The position numbers were made by a program, and so were the translations under genes. Source: Streptomyces sp. HD (lineage in GTDB: Bacteria; Actinomycetota; Actinomycetes; Streptomycetales; Streptomycetaceae). From it: a stretch of 64,000 bases of DNA. The notes beneath the pieces were generated by a model, which worked only from the letters and a program-made list of their open reading frames with translations, did no database searches and was not told where the DNA came from. This document shows, in pieces, positions 8,054 to 15,392 of the stretch. How positions within the stretch are numbered: the first letter of the stretch is position 1; every line of letters starts with the position of its first letter. The stretch lies in contig NZ_JAQMYP010000007.1 of NCBI RefSeq assembly GCF_028369295.1, positions 124,001-188,000 of the forward strand, written 5' to 3'.

Positions 8054-8809
8054 TCAGGCGACCGGTGTCGGCGTCCGGCTCGGCGTCGCTGTCGCTGTCC
8101 TCGGTTCGAGGACGCGCTCGGCCAGGTGGCCGAAGAGCAGACCGAACCCCGCCCACAGCACCGCCTGCATGCCGATCGACGCGAGCCGGAACTCCCACAG
8201 GTCGTTGGCGGGGAAGCCGTGGGGCGTGTTCTCCCCGGACGGCAGGATCACCGCGGCGATCGTCACCGCCGCCACGAACGCCGCACCGGCGGCGACGGAG
8301 GCGTTCCAGTTGCCCCACCGCGGGGCGAGCCGGCGGCCGAGCAGAACGGCCGCGATGCCCAGCAGTACGGTGAGCACGATCATCAGGAAGAACAGTGTGG
8401 TGCGCTTGCCGATCGTGTCCGGGTTGCCGACCGCGGGCGGGTTCGCCGGGTACTTCAGCATCGGCACCAGGTATACGAGGAGGAAGGCGGCCAGCGCGGT
8501 CAGGGCCGCGGTGGCCCGGGCCGAGAACCGGCCGACACGGCCCAGGGCGAAGCAGAAGGCGAGGGCGGCGATGCCCCCGATCGCCACGCCGAAGACCAGG
8601 ACGCCTGTGGCCAGGCCGGCGGTCGACTGCACCGTACGGCTGACCAGTTCCTCCTCTCCGTGCCCGCCGGCGTGGGCGGACTCGAACGCGATCGCCGCGT
8701 CCACCGGTCCCTCACCGACCAGGTAGGCGAAGATCAGGGCGGGTAGCGCGGCGCCGAGGCCCGCGAGCATGCCGCGCACCAACAAGGCGCGCACGATGGC
8801 GGAATTCAT
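8054..8809 (-). CDS. cbtA: cobalt transporter subunit CbtA
   Basis: A 251-residue membrane protein of the CbtA family (PF09490), the main subunit of a two-part predicted cobalt transporter found under cobalamin riboswitches. Five or six hydrophobic segments are visible, starting with LLVRGMLAGLGAALPALIFA and including the family's YPANPPAVGNPDTIGKRT loop and the last FRLASIGMQAVLWAGFGLLF segment. The external loop with HAGGHGEE near residue 48 could bind metal. It lies 15 bases after cbtB in one operon. Cobalt supply serves cobalamin synthesis, for which cobK and cobF are present elsewhere in this window. Confidence 0.9.
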   Translation of the reverse strand: MNSAIVRALLVRGMLAGLGAALPALIFAYLVGEGPVDAAIAFESAHAGGHGEEELVSRTVQSTAGLATGVLVFGVAIGGIAALAFCFALGRVGRFSARATAALTALAAFLLVYLVPMLKYPANPPAVGNPDTIGKRTTLFFLMIVLTVLLGIAAVLLGRRLAPRWGNWNASVAAGAAFVAAVTIAAVILPSGENTPHGFPANDLWEFRLASIGMQAVLWAGFGLLFGHLAERVLEPRTATATPSRTPTPVA

Positions 8810-8824
8810 GGTGTGCCGCCCGTC

Positions 8825-9046
8825 TCAGTGGCAGGGGAAGCCGAGCAGGTGGCGTGCGTCGTGCACCCACTCGTGGACTTCCTCGCCCGAGAGGACGGCG
8901 GTGGCACCCTGCTCGGCGCCGACGAAGTACAGCAGGACGAGCATCAGGACGCCGAAGAACACCGCCCACGGGACTATGACCTTGAGCGGCAGGGGTGCGA
9001 CGGCGACCTTGGTGCTGGGGGCAGGGGCGGCAGTGGACTGCGCCAT
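8825..9046 (-). CDS. cbtB: cobalt transporter subunit CbtB
   Basis: A 73-residue protein with one membrane segment (about residues 22-42, LKVIVPWAVFFGVLMLVLLY). Its histidine-rich C-terminus, EEVHEWVHDARHLLGFPCH, is the hallmark of CbtB (PF09489) and is probably the metal-binding end. The ATG at 9046 is preceded by AGGAGG on the minus strand. It is the first gene of the cbtBA operon and lies directly under a cobalamin riboswitch, so it should be off when cobalamin is plentiful. Confidence 0.92.
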   Translation of the reverse strand: MAQSTAAPAPSTKVAVAPLPLKVIVPWAVFFGVLMLVLLYFVGAEQGATAVLSGEEVHEWVHDARHLLGFPCH

Positions 9047-9094
9047 GGCGAGACCTCCTCGGGAACAACGCGTCCCGGTTCGTGTGCTGCACTC

Positions 9095-9198
9095 GACGAC
9101 GGCATGGGGTCTGACTCACCGCCACCTCCCGAGGGAGGGGCGGCACACAGTGGCGCGACCGTGCCGGGTTTGCACCGGACTTCCGTGGTGCCGTCGTC
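9095..9198 (-). promoter_or_regulatory. cobalamin (B12) riboswitch controlling cbtBA
   Basis: Read on the minus strand, the closing stem GACGACGGCA (from 9198) pairs with TGCCGTCGTC (to 9095). Between them lie the conserved GGAAGTCCGGTGCAAACCC, the B12 box GCGCCACTGTG (9156-9146), and GAGTCAGACC. A further hairpin, CGGGA/TCCCG (9060-9077), sits next to the cbtB ribosome-binding site, so control of translation start is likely. A Pribnow-like TTATCTT lies just upstream of the aptamer. Confidence 0.93.
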
Positions 9199-9423
9199 CT
9201 TGTCGTCCAGAGCGTAAGGGCAAGATAAGGATCAGCCAACATGGCGTACGCCACCTACGGTGGGCCGGCTGTGGTGAATCGGCCTGAGGGGGCGCATTCC
9301 TGTCCGTCTCGCGCCGGTGTGCGCCGCAGTACGCCGGTGACGCGAAGTGGGCTTTCACCCGGCGAGCCTGCCTGTGGGGCGGCGGGCGGTGGGCTCGCCG
9401 CCCCACCGGGGATGACTCACGGT
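9199..9423. other. intergenic region upstream of the riboswitch
   Basis: Apart from the probable cbtBA promoter next to the riboswitch (about 9199-9240), nothing is recognised. The rest separates cbtB from the end of the YcnI-like gene. Confidence 0.4.
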
Positions 9424-10155
9424 TCAGCTGTCGGTCGCCGACGACCGGCGTTTGACGAGCCACCAGGCGCTGCCGCCGAGGACGAGCAGCGCCACGACGA
9501 CACCCCCGACGACCGCCCCCGTCGAAGAGCCGTCGTCCTCGTCCGCTGCCTTGTCGGCGTTGGCCGGGGTCGCTGCAGGAGTGGTCGGCGCGGCGGACGA
9601 CGGGCTCGCGCTCGGTTCCTCGCTCGCCGTCGGGTCGGCGCCGACCGGGGTGGCTCCCGGGGCCGCCGCCTTCAACTCCAGCAAGGGAGCGGGCTGTTCG
9701 GACTCCGCACCGTCGTGGGGCAGTTCGATCCAGCGGGAGACCTCGCCGTCGCTGTAGGTCTCGACCGTCTTGAACGCGATCTCCTTGGCGTCGGGGAGCT
9801 GCCGGACCTTGATCGAGTACTCGGCGTCGACCCCGGCCTTCAGGGCGGGGCCGCCTAGGGTGTAGCCGTCGTCGGTGGCCTTCAGCTTCCAGCCCTTGGG
9901 GGACTTTCCGAGAGTGACGTCCGTCGGCGCGATGCCCTCGGGCAGGACGACGCGCAGTTCGGCGAAGCCTGCCTTGGCGGACTCCGCCTCGGAGACGAAG
10001 CTCAGAGTGACGTTCTCGGCCAGGGCCTGCGGGGTGTCGGCCTCGACCTCCGCGTGAGCGGCAGCCGGTCCGGCCACGGCGAGTACGGCCGTCAGCGCGG
10101 CGGCACCGCTGATCGCGACGCGGCGCGCGAAGAGGGCGCGGTGGTATGCGGGCAT
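9424..10155 (-). CDS. YcnI-like copper-binding domain protein (DUF1775), membrane anchored
   Basis: A 243-residue exported protein. Residues 1-34 form a signal peptide (AISGAAALTAVLAVAGPAAA-HA). The mature N-terminal histidine is the Cu(II) ligand known in YcnI. Residues 35-155 form the DUF1775 domain, with ADTPQALAENVTLSF and FRVLP-like strands (FAELRVVLPEGI). Then comes a long Ala/Pro/Ser/Thr-rich linker, one membrane segment (GAVVGGVVVALLVLGGSAW), and a short basic tail. ATG 10155 has AAGGAG eight bases upstream. It follows a hypothetical membrane gene with a 64-base overlap, and a DsbA-like gene lies beyond, consistent with envelope copper or thiol handling. Confidence 0.88.
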   Translation of the reverse strand: MPAYHRALFARRVAISGAAALTAVLAVAGPAAAHAEVEADTPQALAENVTLSFVSEAESAKAGFAELRVVLPEGIAPTDVTLGKSPKGWKLKATDDGYTLGGPALKAGVDAEYSIKVRQLPDAKEIAFKTVETYSDGEVSRWIELPHDGAESEQPAPLLELKAAAPGATPVGADPTASEEPSASPSSAAPTTPAATPANADKAADEDDGSSTGAVVGGVVVALLVLGGSAWWLVKRRSSATDS

Positions 10156-10892
10156 GGGGAACTCCTTGCGGGTGATGCCGGGCGGGCCGAAGCCGCGGCC
10201 CGGGTGAGAGGACGGTGCGGGACGTGGGCGCGTCCCGGTGGTCCCCTGCGCACCAGCGTGTGTTCCAGGGTGTACGTCCATGCCGCCGACGGGAGTTCGA
10301 AGCGGCCGACCAGCCGCGCCATGGGCGGCGCGGTGACCTCGGCCGTACGAAGTCGCGGAACCAGCCGGGTCGCGGCGACCGCGGCGACCCGGCGCAGTGT
10401 GCGGACGGCAGCCAGCGCCGCCGTCACGGCCGCGTCCGCGCGATGCAGCAGCCAGCCGGCCGCCAGTGCGGCGGCCAGGTGGGCGGCGGCCATGGCCGCC
10501 GAGGCGTGATGCCAGGCATGCCCGTCGCCGCGAGCCTGATGGGCGATGTGCCCCTCGGCAGTGTGTCCGGCGTGAGCGCTGTCGGGGTGGTGCGCGCTGC
10601 CGGCCGAGGTCAGCGCCAGGTGCAGGGCGGCTTGCGCGACGACCGTGCACGTCACGACCGCGGGCAGGGACAGGCGACGGCGGGCGACCGGCCGGACCAG
10701 GGCGAACTGCCCCAGCGTGAAGACGATCACCAGCCGCCACGGCACAGCGCCCTCGGCGACCGCATGGTGCCCCAGCGCAGCAAGGGTGCTGCCGACGAGC
10801 GCGAACAGCCCGGCCCGCACGCACGCCGCCGCACGGCCCGGCCGCGCACCCGCGCGCCGGCCGCCGTACGACGTCACGCGATCACCCGGCAT
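10092..10892 (-). CDS. hypothetical histidine-rich membrane protein
   Basis: A 266-residue protein with four or five hydrophobic segments and a His-rich loop in the middle (SAHHPDSAHAGHTAEGHIAH, then HAWHHAS). It starts at ATG 10892 (MPGDRVTSY) and its 3' end overlaps the YcnI-like gene by 64 bases, which is plausible in this genome but makes the exact end worth checking. No named family is recognised. Proteins of this plan sit beside YcnI and copper genes in streptomycetes, and the histidines could bind copper. The N-terminal half of the neighbouring DsbA-like gene looks like a divergent relative. Confidence 0.65.
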   Translation of the reverse strand: MPGDRVTSYGGRRAGARPGRAAACVRAGLFALVGSTLAALGHHAVAEGAVPWRLVIVFTLGQFALVRPVARRRLSLPAVVTCTVVAQAALHLALTSAGSAHHPDSAHAGHTAEGHIAHQARGDGHAWHHASAAMAAAHLAAALAAGWLLHRADAAVTAALAAVRTLRRVAAVAATRLVPRLRTAEVTAPPMARLVGRFELPSAAWTYTLEHTLVRRGPPGRAHVPHRPLTRAAASARPASPARSSPCPHTTAPSSRAASRSAVPPR

Positions 10893-10972
10893 GGTCGCCA
10901 CCTTGTCGTATACGTCGAGGCAGTGCGGGGTGTTCACGACGGAAGGCAGGAGCGGGGGCGCGGTTGTGCTGG

Positions 10973-11788
10973 TCAGTCGGCCAGCCGGGCGTCGATGAGG
11001 TTCCTGAACGCCTCGTAGGAGCCGGGTGTCCGGATCATCTCCCCGTCGACGAAGAAGGTCGGGGTGCCCTGGACGCCGAGGCCGAGGCTGTCGCGCTGGT
11101 CGTCCTGGACACGCTCGGCGACTTCGAGGTCGGCGAGGGCGGTGTCGAACTCGGCCATGGCCAGGCCGAGTTGCTTCGCGTAGACACGCAAGACGTCCTG
11201 CTTCGACTCCTGTGCCTCCCCCCACTCCTGCTGGGTGGTGAAGAGCTTGCTGTACATCTCCTCGAACTTGCCCTGCCGGGCGGCGGCTTGGGCGGTGCGG
11301 GCGGCGAGTTCGCCGTTGCGGTGGCCGGGCATGGGGAAGCAGCGGGCGACGAAGGTGACCCGGTCGCCGTACTCCTCGCGCAGCTTCTCCACGACCGGGT
11401 AGAACGCGCCGCATCCCTCGCACTCGAAGTCCAGGAACTCGACGAGCCTGCGCTGCCACAGCAGGCCTTCGGTGATGCCGAGCAGCCGGGCCGAGAGCAG
11501 CAGGGTGACCAGGTGCCCGGCGAGCGGCATGCCGGGCGGCGGGCCGGCCACCGTGTCGTGCTCGACCAGCCAGGACAGTCCGCCGGGACTGGCGCCCTGG
11601 GCGGTGACGGCGGCGCAGGCGCCGGGCAGCGAGCAGACGGCGTGGTAGGCCAGTTGCGCTGCCGCGAGGGCGACGAGGAGCTGGGTGTCGGTGAGCCGTC
11701 GCCTGCTGAGGACGGCGGCACCAGGGACGGCGACGATGCCGGTCGTCGCCACGACCGCCCAGCGCGGTGTGTGCCCTTGCGACAGCAC
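10973..11788 (-). CDS. DsbA-like thioredoxin-fold protein with a foreign membrane N-terminus
   Basis: About 271 residues from a GTG at 11788; the start is uncertain because it lies in a tandem repeat. The C-terminal 170 residues are a DsbA/thioredoxin_4 domain with active site CEGC in EFLDFECEGCGAFYP, the cis-proline loop VQGTPTFFVDGEMI, and the helical insert. The usual N-terminal strand (as in GSPDAPVTLVEF) is missing. Instead the domain is joined directly to 95 residues of two- or three-segment membrane protein (ARLLGITEGLLWQRRLVEF at the joint) that resemble the His-rich neighbour at 10092. This looks like a deletion fusion. It may still act as a membrane-tethered thiol oxidase. Confidence 0.7.
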   Translation of the reverse strand: MLSQGHTPRWAVVATTGIVAVPGAAVLSRRRLTDTQLLVALAAAQLAYHAVCSLPGACAAVTAQGASPGGLSWLVEHDTVAGPPPGMPLAGHLVTLLLSARLLGITEGLLWQRRLVEFLDFECEGCGAFYPVVEKLREEYGDRVTFVARCFPMPGHRNGELAARTAQAAARQGKFEEMYSKLFTTQQEWGEAQESKQDVLRVYAKQLGLAMAEFDTALADLEVAERVQDDQRDSLGLGVQGTPTFFVDGEMIRTPGSYEAFRNLIDARLAD

Positions 11789-11855
11789 GTGCCCGGCCAC
11801 GGGCAGCAGGCGGTGTGTGCCCTTGCGACAGCACGTGCCCGGCCACGGGCAGCAG
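11764..11855. repeat. 46-bp tandem duplication
   Basis: Two identical 46-base units start at 11764 and 11810, each opening GCGGTGTGTGCCCTTGCGAC. The array overlaps the probable start of the DsbA-like gene on the minus strand and lies just before the OmpA-like pseudogene on the plus strand, at what seems to be a rearrangement joint. Confidence 0.9.
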
Positions 11856-11881
11856 CACGCACAGGGATCCACCGGCTCGCC

Positions 11882-12522
11882 GGCCGTGGCCCCCGGGCGG
11901 CGCTCGCTCGGCGCCGCGCCGGTCCGGCCCTGGCCGCCGCGGTCTGTGCGGTGGCCGTGCTCACGGCGGGCACAGCCGCCCTCACGGACGGCACGGACGG
12001 TGGGCCGGAGCGGCCGGGCCCCTCGCCGGCCGAGCTGACGGAACAACGGGCCCGGCAGATGGAGGCCGACCGCAGGGCTGAGCCGGCGCGGGAGCGGGAC
12101 CGTGCGGGGCGGCGCGCGCAGCGGAGGCGGCGGCGGACCTGGCCCTCGCGCTGCGGGCACCGGGCCTGCACCCGGTGGTCCACGCCGCCTCCGTGGAGGT
12201 GGCCTTCACGGACGGCCTCTTCTCCGAGGGCGCCGAGCTGACGCCGGCCGGCGCCGACCGTCTCGCCGTCCTCGGTGGGCGTCTGGCCGTGCGGACGGTA
12301 CGCGTCGAGATCCACGGCCACGCGGCCACCGTCCCCGGCGCCCCGACCAGCGGTGGCTCCGTCCTCTCCCTCTGGCGCGCCCTCATCGCGGCCCGCGAGC
12401 TGAGCGACGCCGGCCACAAGCCGCTGACCGCGTTCACCACGGCCAGCGCGGACCAGCGGGAGGCGCCGTACACGAGCGCCGCCAGGAATCGGACGGTGAC
12501 TGTGACGATCACACCGGGATAG
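11882..12522 (+). pseudogene. OmpA/MotB-like peptidoglycan-binding protein, frameshifted
   Basis: Two parts in different frames together resemble one envelope protein. The first reads a membrane segment (ALAAAVCAVAVLTAGTAAL) followed by an acidic/basic coiled region with AELTEQRARQMEADRR. After about 12100 the sequence continues in another frame as DLALALRAPGLHPVVH and then an OmpA C-terminal domain: GAELTPAGADRLAVLGGRL, VEIHGHAATV, ending in the NRxVxV-like ARNRTVTVTI. No clear start codon or ribosome site precedes it, because the 5' end meets the 46-bp repeat. A sequencing error could explain the frameshift but not the lost 5' end. Confidence 0.6.
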
Positions 12523-12540
12523 CGCTACGGCTCCGCGACC

Positions 12541-12576
12541 TGCCCCTGCCCCTGCCCCTGCCCCTGCCCCTGCCCC
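12541..12576. repeat. TGCCCC hexanucleotide repeat
   Basis: Six exact TGCCCC units followed by degenerate TACGCC and TGCGCC units lie between the convergent OmpA-like pseudogene and the phosphatase gene. It is a simple slipped-strand repeat with no coding role. Confidence 0.9.
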
Positions 12577-12614
12577 TACGCCTGCGCCTACCTCCGGCTT
12601 GTGCGGAGTCCTCG

Positions 12615-14474
12615 TCATCCGGGGCCCTCGTCCGACGGCAACGGCTGCTCGAACCACACCACCTTCCCGGTGCTCACCCGCGTCGCCCCCCAGCGTCGTG
12701 CCAGCTGGTCGACCAGGAACAGTCCCCGGCCGCCCTCGTCGCTCAGTCGGGCATGGCGCATTCTGGGGACCAGCGGGGAGTCGTCCTCGACCTCGCAGCG
12801 GAGTACGTCGGTGCACAGGAGGCGCAGGACGATCGGGCGGGAGGCGAAGCGTACGGCGTTGGCGACCACCTCGCTGACCAGGAGCTCGGTGGACTCCGCC
12901 AGGGCGTCGAGGCCCCAGTCGTGCAGGGTCCTGCGGGTCAGCCGGCGGGCTTGGCGTGCGGTCTGGGGGCGTGGGGCCATGTACCAGTACGCGACGGTCT
13001 CCGGCAGGATGCCCTGGAAGCGGGCGACGAGGAGGGCGACGTCGTCGTCCCGGTCTCCCGGGCCCAGCGTGCCGAGTGCCTGGTCGCAGAGCACCTCCAG
13101 CGCCGGGGGCGTGGCTTGCGCGGCGGCTGCCTGGAGTCGTACGCGTAGTCGCTCCACCCCGGACAGCACGTCCGACTCACGGGACTCGACCAGGCCGTCG
13201 GTGTACAGCAGCAGCGTCGCCCCGGCCGGTGCGTGCAGCTCGGTGGACTCGAACCCGCCGCCGCCCACCCCGATCGGCGCCCCGGGCGGGACCTCCACCA
13301 CCTCGGCGCCGCCGTCGGGACGCAGCAGCACAGGCGGCAGATGGCCCGCGTTGGACACCAGCAGCCGGTGCAGTACGGGGTCGTACATGGCGTACAGACA
13401 GGTCGCCGTGTGCTCGCTGCCCAGGCGTTCCGCCTGTTCGTCGAGGTGGTGCAGGATCTCGTCCGGGGGCAGGTCGAGCCCGGCCAGGGTCTGCACGATG
13501 GTGCGCAGCTGCCCCATGATCGCGGCCGAGGTCATGGAGTGGCCCATCACGTCGCCGATGACGAGGGCGACGCGGTTGCCGGGCAGCGGGATCGCGTCGT
13601 ACCAGTCGCCGCCGACCTGCGCGGTCCGCGAGGACGGCAGATAGCGGCTGGCCAGCAGGACCCCGGCCGGTTCGGGCAGCGACTGCGGGAGCATCGTGCG
13701 CTGCAGGGCGTCGGCGACGGAGGCCTCGCGGGCGTACAGCACCGCCTTGTCGATGCCGAGCGCGGTGTGCGTGGCGAGCTGGGAGGCGACGAGGAGATCG
13801 TCCCCGGTGAACGCCGGCCGGTCGGGTTCGCGGATGAGGACCACGCTGCCCATGACCTGGTTGCGGCCGTGCAGCGGAGCCACGATCAGGCGGCGCCCGG
13901 TCACCCCGGCCCGGGACGCGGAGTCGGCCGCCAGCAGCTCGGACAGCGCGGCGCCGAGGTCCGGGGTGTCCGCGATCACCGGGCGGCCGGCGCGGAGCAG
14001 CTTGGTGAGCAGGCCGTTGGCCGCCGGGTGTACGACTTCCGCCGCCCGGACCGGGCCGGCGGTGGGCGAGCGTGGTCCGGACCGGTGTGCGGTCGGCCGG
14101 CGCAGCGGCGCGCGGTCCGTGGTGTGCAGCTTGAGGACCCGGGGTGCGGCGGCGGTCTCGTCGCCCACCGGAAGCGGGGCGTACAGATGGACGAACGCGA
14201 TGTCGGCGAACGCCGGGACGGCAGCCCGGCACAGTTCGCGCAGTGTCTCGTCGAGGTTCATGCCCCGGGCGATCTGCCGGGTCGCCGCGTCCAAGTAGCG
14301 GAGCCGGTCGGTCTGCGGCTCGACGGCGTCCGACGCCCGGATCTCCCCGGCCGGTGCGCGCGCCTCGGCGGACGGAGCGGCGGGTCCGTGACCGCCGGCC
14401 GTCTGCCCGCCGGTGCCTCGATCGGCTCCGAGGTCCTTCGTCACGCCTGTCCTTCCGGCTGCGCGGGCCCGCAT
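12615..14474 (-). CDS. GAF-PP2C (SpoIIE)-HATPase regulatory phosphatase
   Basis: A 619-residue soluble protein with three domains. A GAF-like sensor spans residues 60-245. A SpoIIE/RsbU-type Mn2+-dependent Ser/Thr phosphatase spans 265-490, with VGGDWYDAIPL, IGDVMGHS, YTDGLVESR and DRDDDVALLVAR metal-site motifs. An RsbW-like HATPase spans 500-610, with ELLVSEVVANAVRFA as the N box and GGRGLFLVDQLARRWG as the G box. Streptomycetes have many such proteins, which act in partner-switching networks that set sigma-factor or anti-sigma-antagonist phosphorylation. The partner is not local. The nearest same-strand gene upstream is a methyltransferase 10 bases away. Confidence 0.92.
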   Translation of the reverse strand: MRARAAGRTGVTKDLGADRGTGGQTAGGHGPAAPSAEARAPAGEIRASDAVEPQTDRLRYLDAATRQIARGMNLDETLRELCRAAVPAFADIAFVHLYAPLPVGDETAAAPRVLKLHTTDRAPLRRPTAHRSGPRSPTAGPVRAAEVVHPAANGLLTKLLRAGRPVIADTPDLGAALSELLAADSASRAGVTGRRLIVAPLHGRNQVMGSVVLIREPDRPAFTGDDLLVASQLATHTALGIDKAVLYAREASVADALQRTMLPQSLPEPAGVLLASRYLPSSRTAQVGGDWYDAIPLPGNRVALVIGDVMGHSMTSAAIMGQLRTIVQTLAGLDLPPDEILHHLDEQAERLGSEHTATCLYAMYDPVLHRLLVSNAGHLPPVLLRPDGGAEVVEVPPGAPIGVGGGGFESTELHAPAGATLLLYTDGLVESRESDVLSGVERLRVRLQAAAAQATPPALEVLCDQALGTLGPGDRDDDVALLVARFQGILPETVAYWYMAPRPQTARQARRLTRRTLHDWGLDALAESTELLVSEVVANAVRFASRPIVLRLLCTDVLRCEVEDDSPLVPRMRHARLSDEGGRGLFLVDQLARRWGATRVSTGKVVWFEQPLPSDEGPG

Positions 14475-14483
14475 CGGGCGTCG

Positions 14484-15164
14484 TCAGGGACGCCTGCCAC
14501 AGCGCAGGAAGATCTGCACCTCGGGCGGGACGTCCACGGTCGACGGGGCGTATGTGTACGACGTCTCCCCGACGATCTCGAAGTGCGCCGCCTCGACGAC
14601 CTCGCGGAGCTCGTCCCTCAGATAGCCGGACACGCGGATGGTGCTGCCGATGAACGGGATCGAGAAGTCGTCCACATCGGCCTCCACCATCGACAGCGCG
14701 AACAGGCCGTCCGGAGCCAGCAGATGCTGGACGGTCCGCAGCGCGAGGGGTATCTCGGCGCGCGGGAGCATGAGCAGGGAGAAGAAGGCCACCACCGCGT
14801 CGAAGCGGCCGAGGTCCACCGGGCCGCCGGGCCGCAGATCGGCGATGTCCGTACGGTGGAAGACCCCGGCGGGCACGTTCTTGCGGGCCAGCGCGACCAT
14901 CCCGTCCGACAGGTCGACACCGACGACCTCCAGGCCCGCCTCCGCGAGCTGGAGCGCGGTCGGGATCCCGGTGCCGCAGCCCAGGTCCAGCACCCGGGCC
15001 CCGGCCGGCAAGGACCTGATCAGCCAGTCGGCCGACGCCACCTGCCCTTCCTTGTGCGGAAACGCCTCGTCGTAGCGGACTCCGATGGCGTCGAAGGCCT
15101 CGGCCTGGCCGCCCCGGTCGAGCGGCAGGCTCCCGTAGCCGGGCTGGTCGCCGGGACTGCTCAC
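14484..15164 (-). CDS. SAM-dependent methyltransferase
   Basis: A 226-residue class I methyltransferase. Motif I is ARVLDLGCGTGIPTALQLAE, the ribose-binding acid lies in VVGVDLSDGMVALAR, and motif II is FDAVVAFFSLLMLPRAEIP. The GTG at 15164 is preceded by AAAGGAGG with a 6-base spacer, which is decisive against the ATG 39 bases upstream in the same frame. It precedes the phosphatase gene by only 9 bases on the same strand, so the two are probably co-transcribed. The substrate is unknown. Confidence 0.85.
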   Translation of the reverse strand: MSSPGDQPGYGSLPLDRGGQAEAFDAIGVRYDEAFPHKEGQVASADWLIRSLPAGARVLDLGCGTGIPTALQLAEAGLEVVGVDLSDGMVALARKNVPAGVFHRTDIADLRPGGPVDLGRFDAVVAFFSLLMLPRAEIPLALRTVQHLLAPDGLFALSMVEADVDDFSIPFIGSTIRVSGYLRDELREVVEAAHFEIVGETSYTYAPSTVDVPPEVQIFLRCGRRP

Positions 15165-15223
15165 AACGAACCTCCTTTGAGGTTTTATATGAGATTTTTT
15201 CATAGTTGCACCGACCGTGCGGA

Positions 15224-15307
15224 TCAGTCGGCTGCCGTGTACGTCAGACAGTCCTCGGGCCGGATCAGCAGGCTGATCTCTTGAAGCGGGCGCCCGTGTG
15301 GGGGCAC
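15224..15307 (-). CDS. possible 27-residue peptide
   Basis: A GTG at 15307 opens a 27-codon frame ending in RPEDCLTYTAAD at 15224. The codons look biased and the frame lies within a nested inverted repeat between the dehydrogenase and the methyltransferase. There is no clear ribosome-binding site. It could be a leader peptide, the remnant of a longer gene, or chance. Confidence 0.2.
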   Translation of the reverse strand: MPPHGRPLQEISLLIRPEDCLTYTAAD

Positions 15308-15314
15308 TGTCTGA
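15244..15314. promoter_or_regulatory. nested inverted repeats between dehydrogenase and methyltransferase
   Basis: TCAGACAGT (15244-15252) and ACTGTCTGA (15306-15314) are exact complements. Inside them GATCAGC/GCTGATC (15263-15269 and 15272-15278) form a second hairpin. As RNA on the minus strand this is a stem with an internal stem, at the 3' end of the dehydrogenase transcript and ahead of the methyltransferase. It could be a terminator, attenuator or small structured RNA. Confidence 0.45.
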
Positions 15315-15392
15315 TCTTCGCCTTTCGTGGTCCAGTTCCCCGGCGGTCGTCCGGCGGACGTTCGGTGAGTGGTGCGTTCATCGGGTTTCCGG

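Noticed and set aside
13233..15284. 683-codon plus-strand frame opposite the phosphatase and methyltransferase
   Set aside because: It is a mirror of two real minus-strand genes and shows no domain of its own.
15265..15381. 38-codon minus-strand frame starting MNAPLTERPPDD
   Set aside because: It has no ribosome site, overlaps the nested hairpins in another frame, and its codons are not biased.
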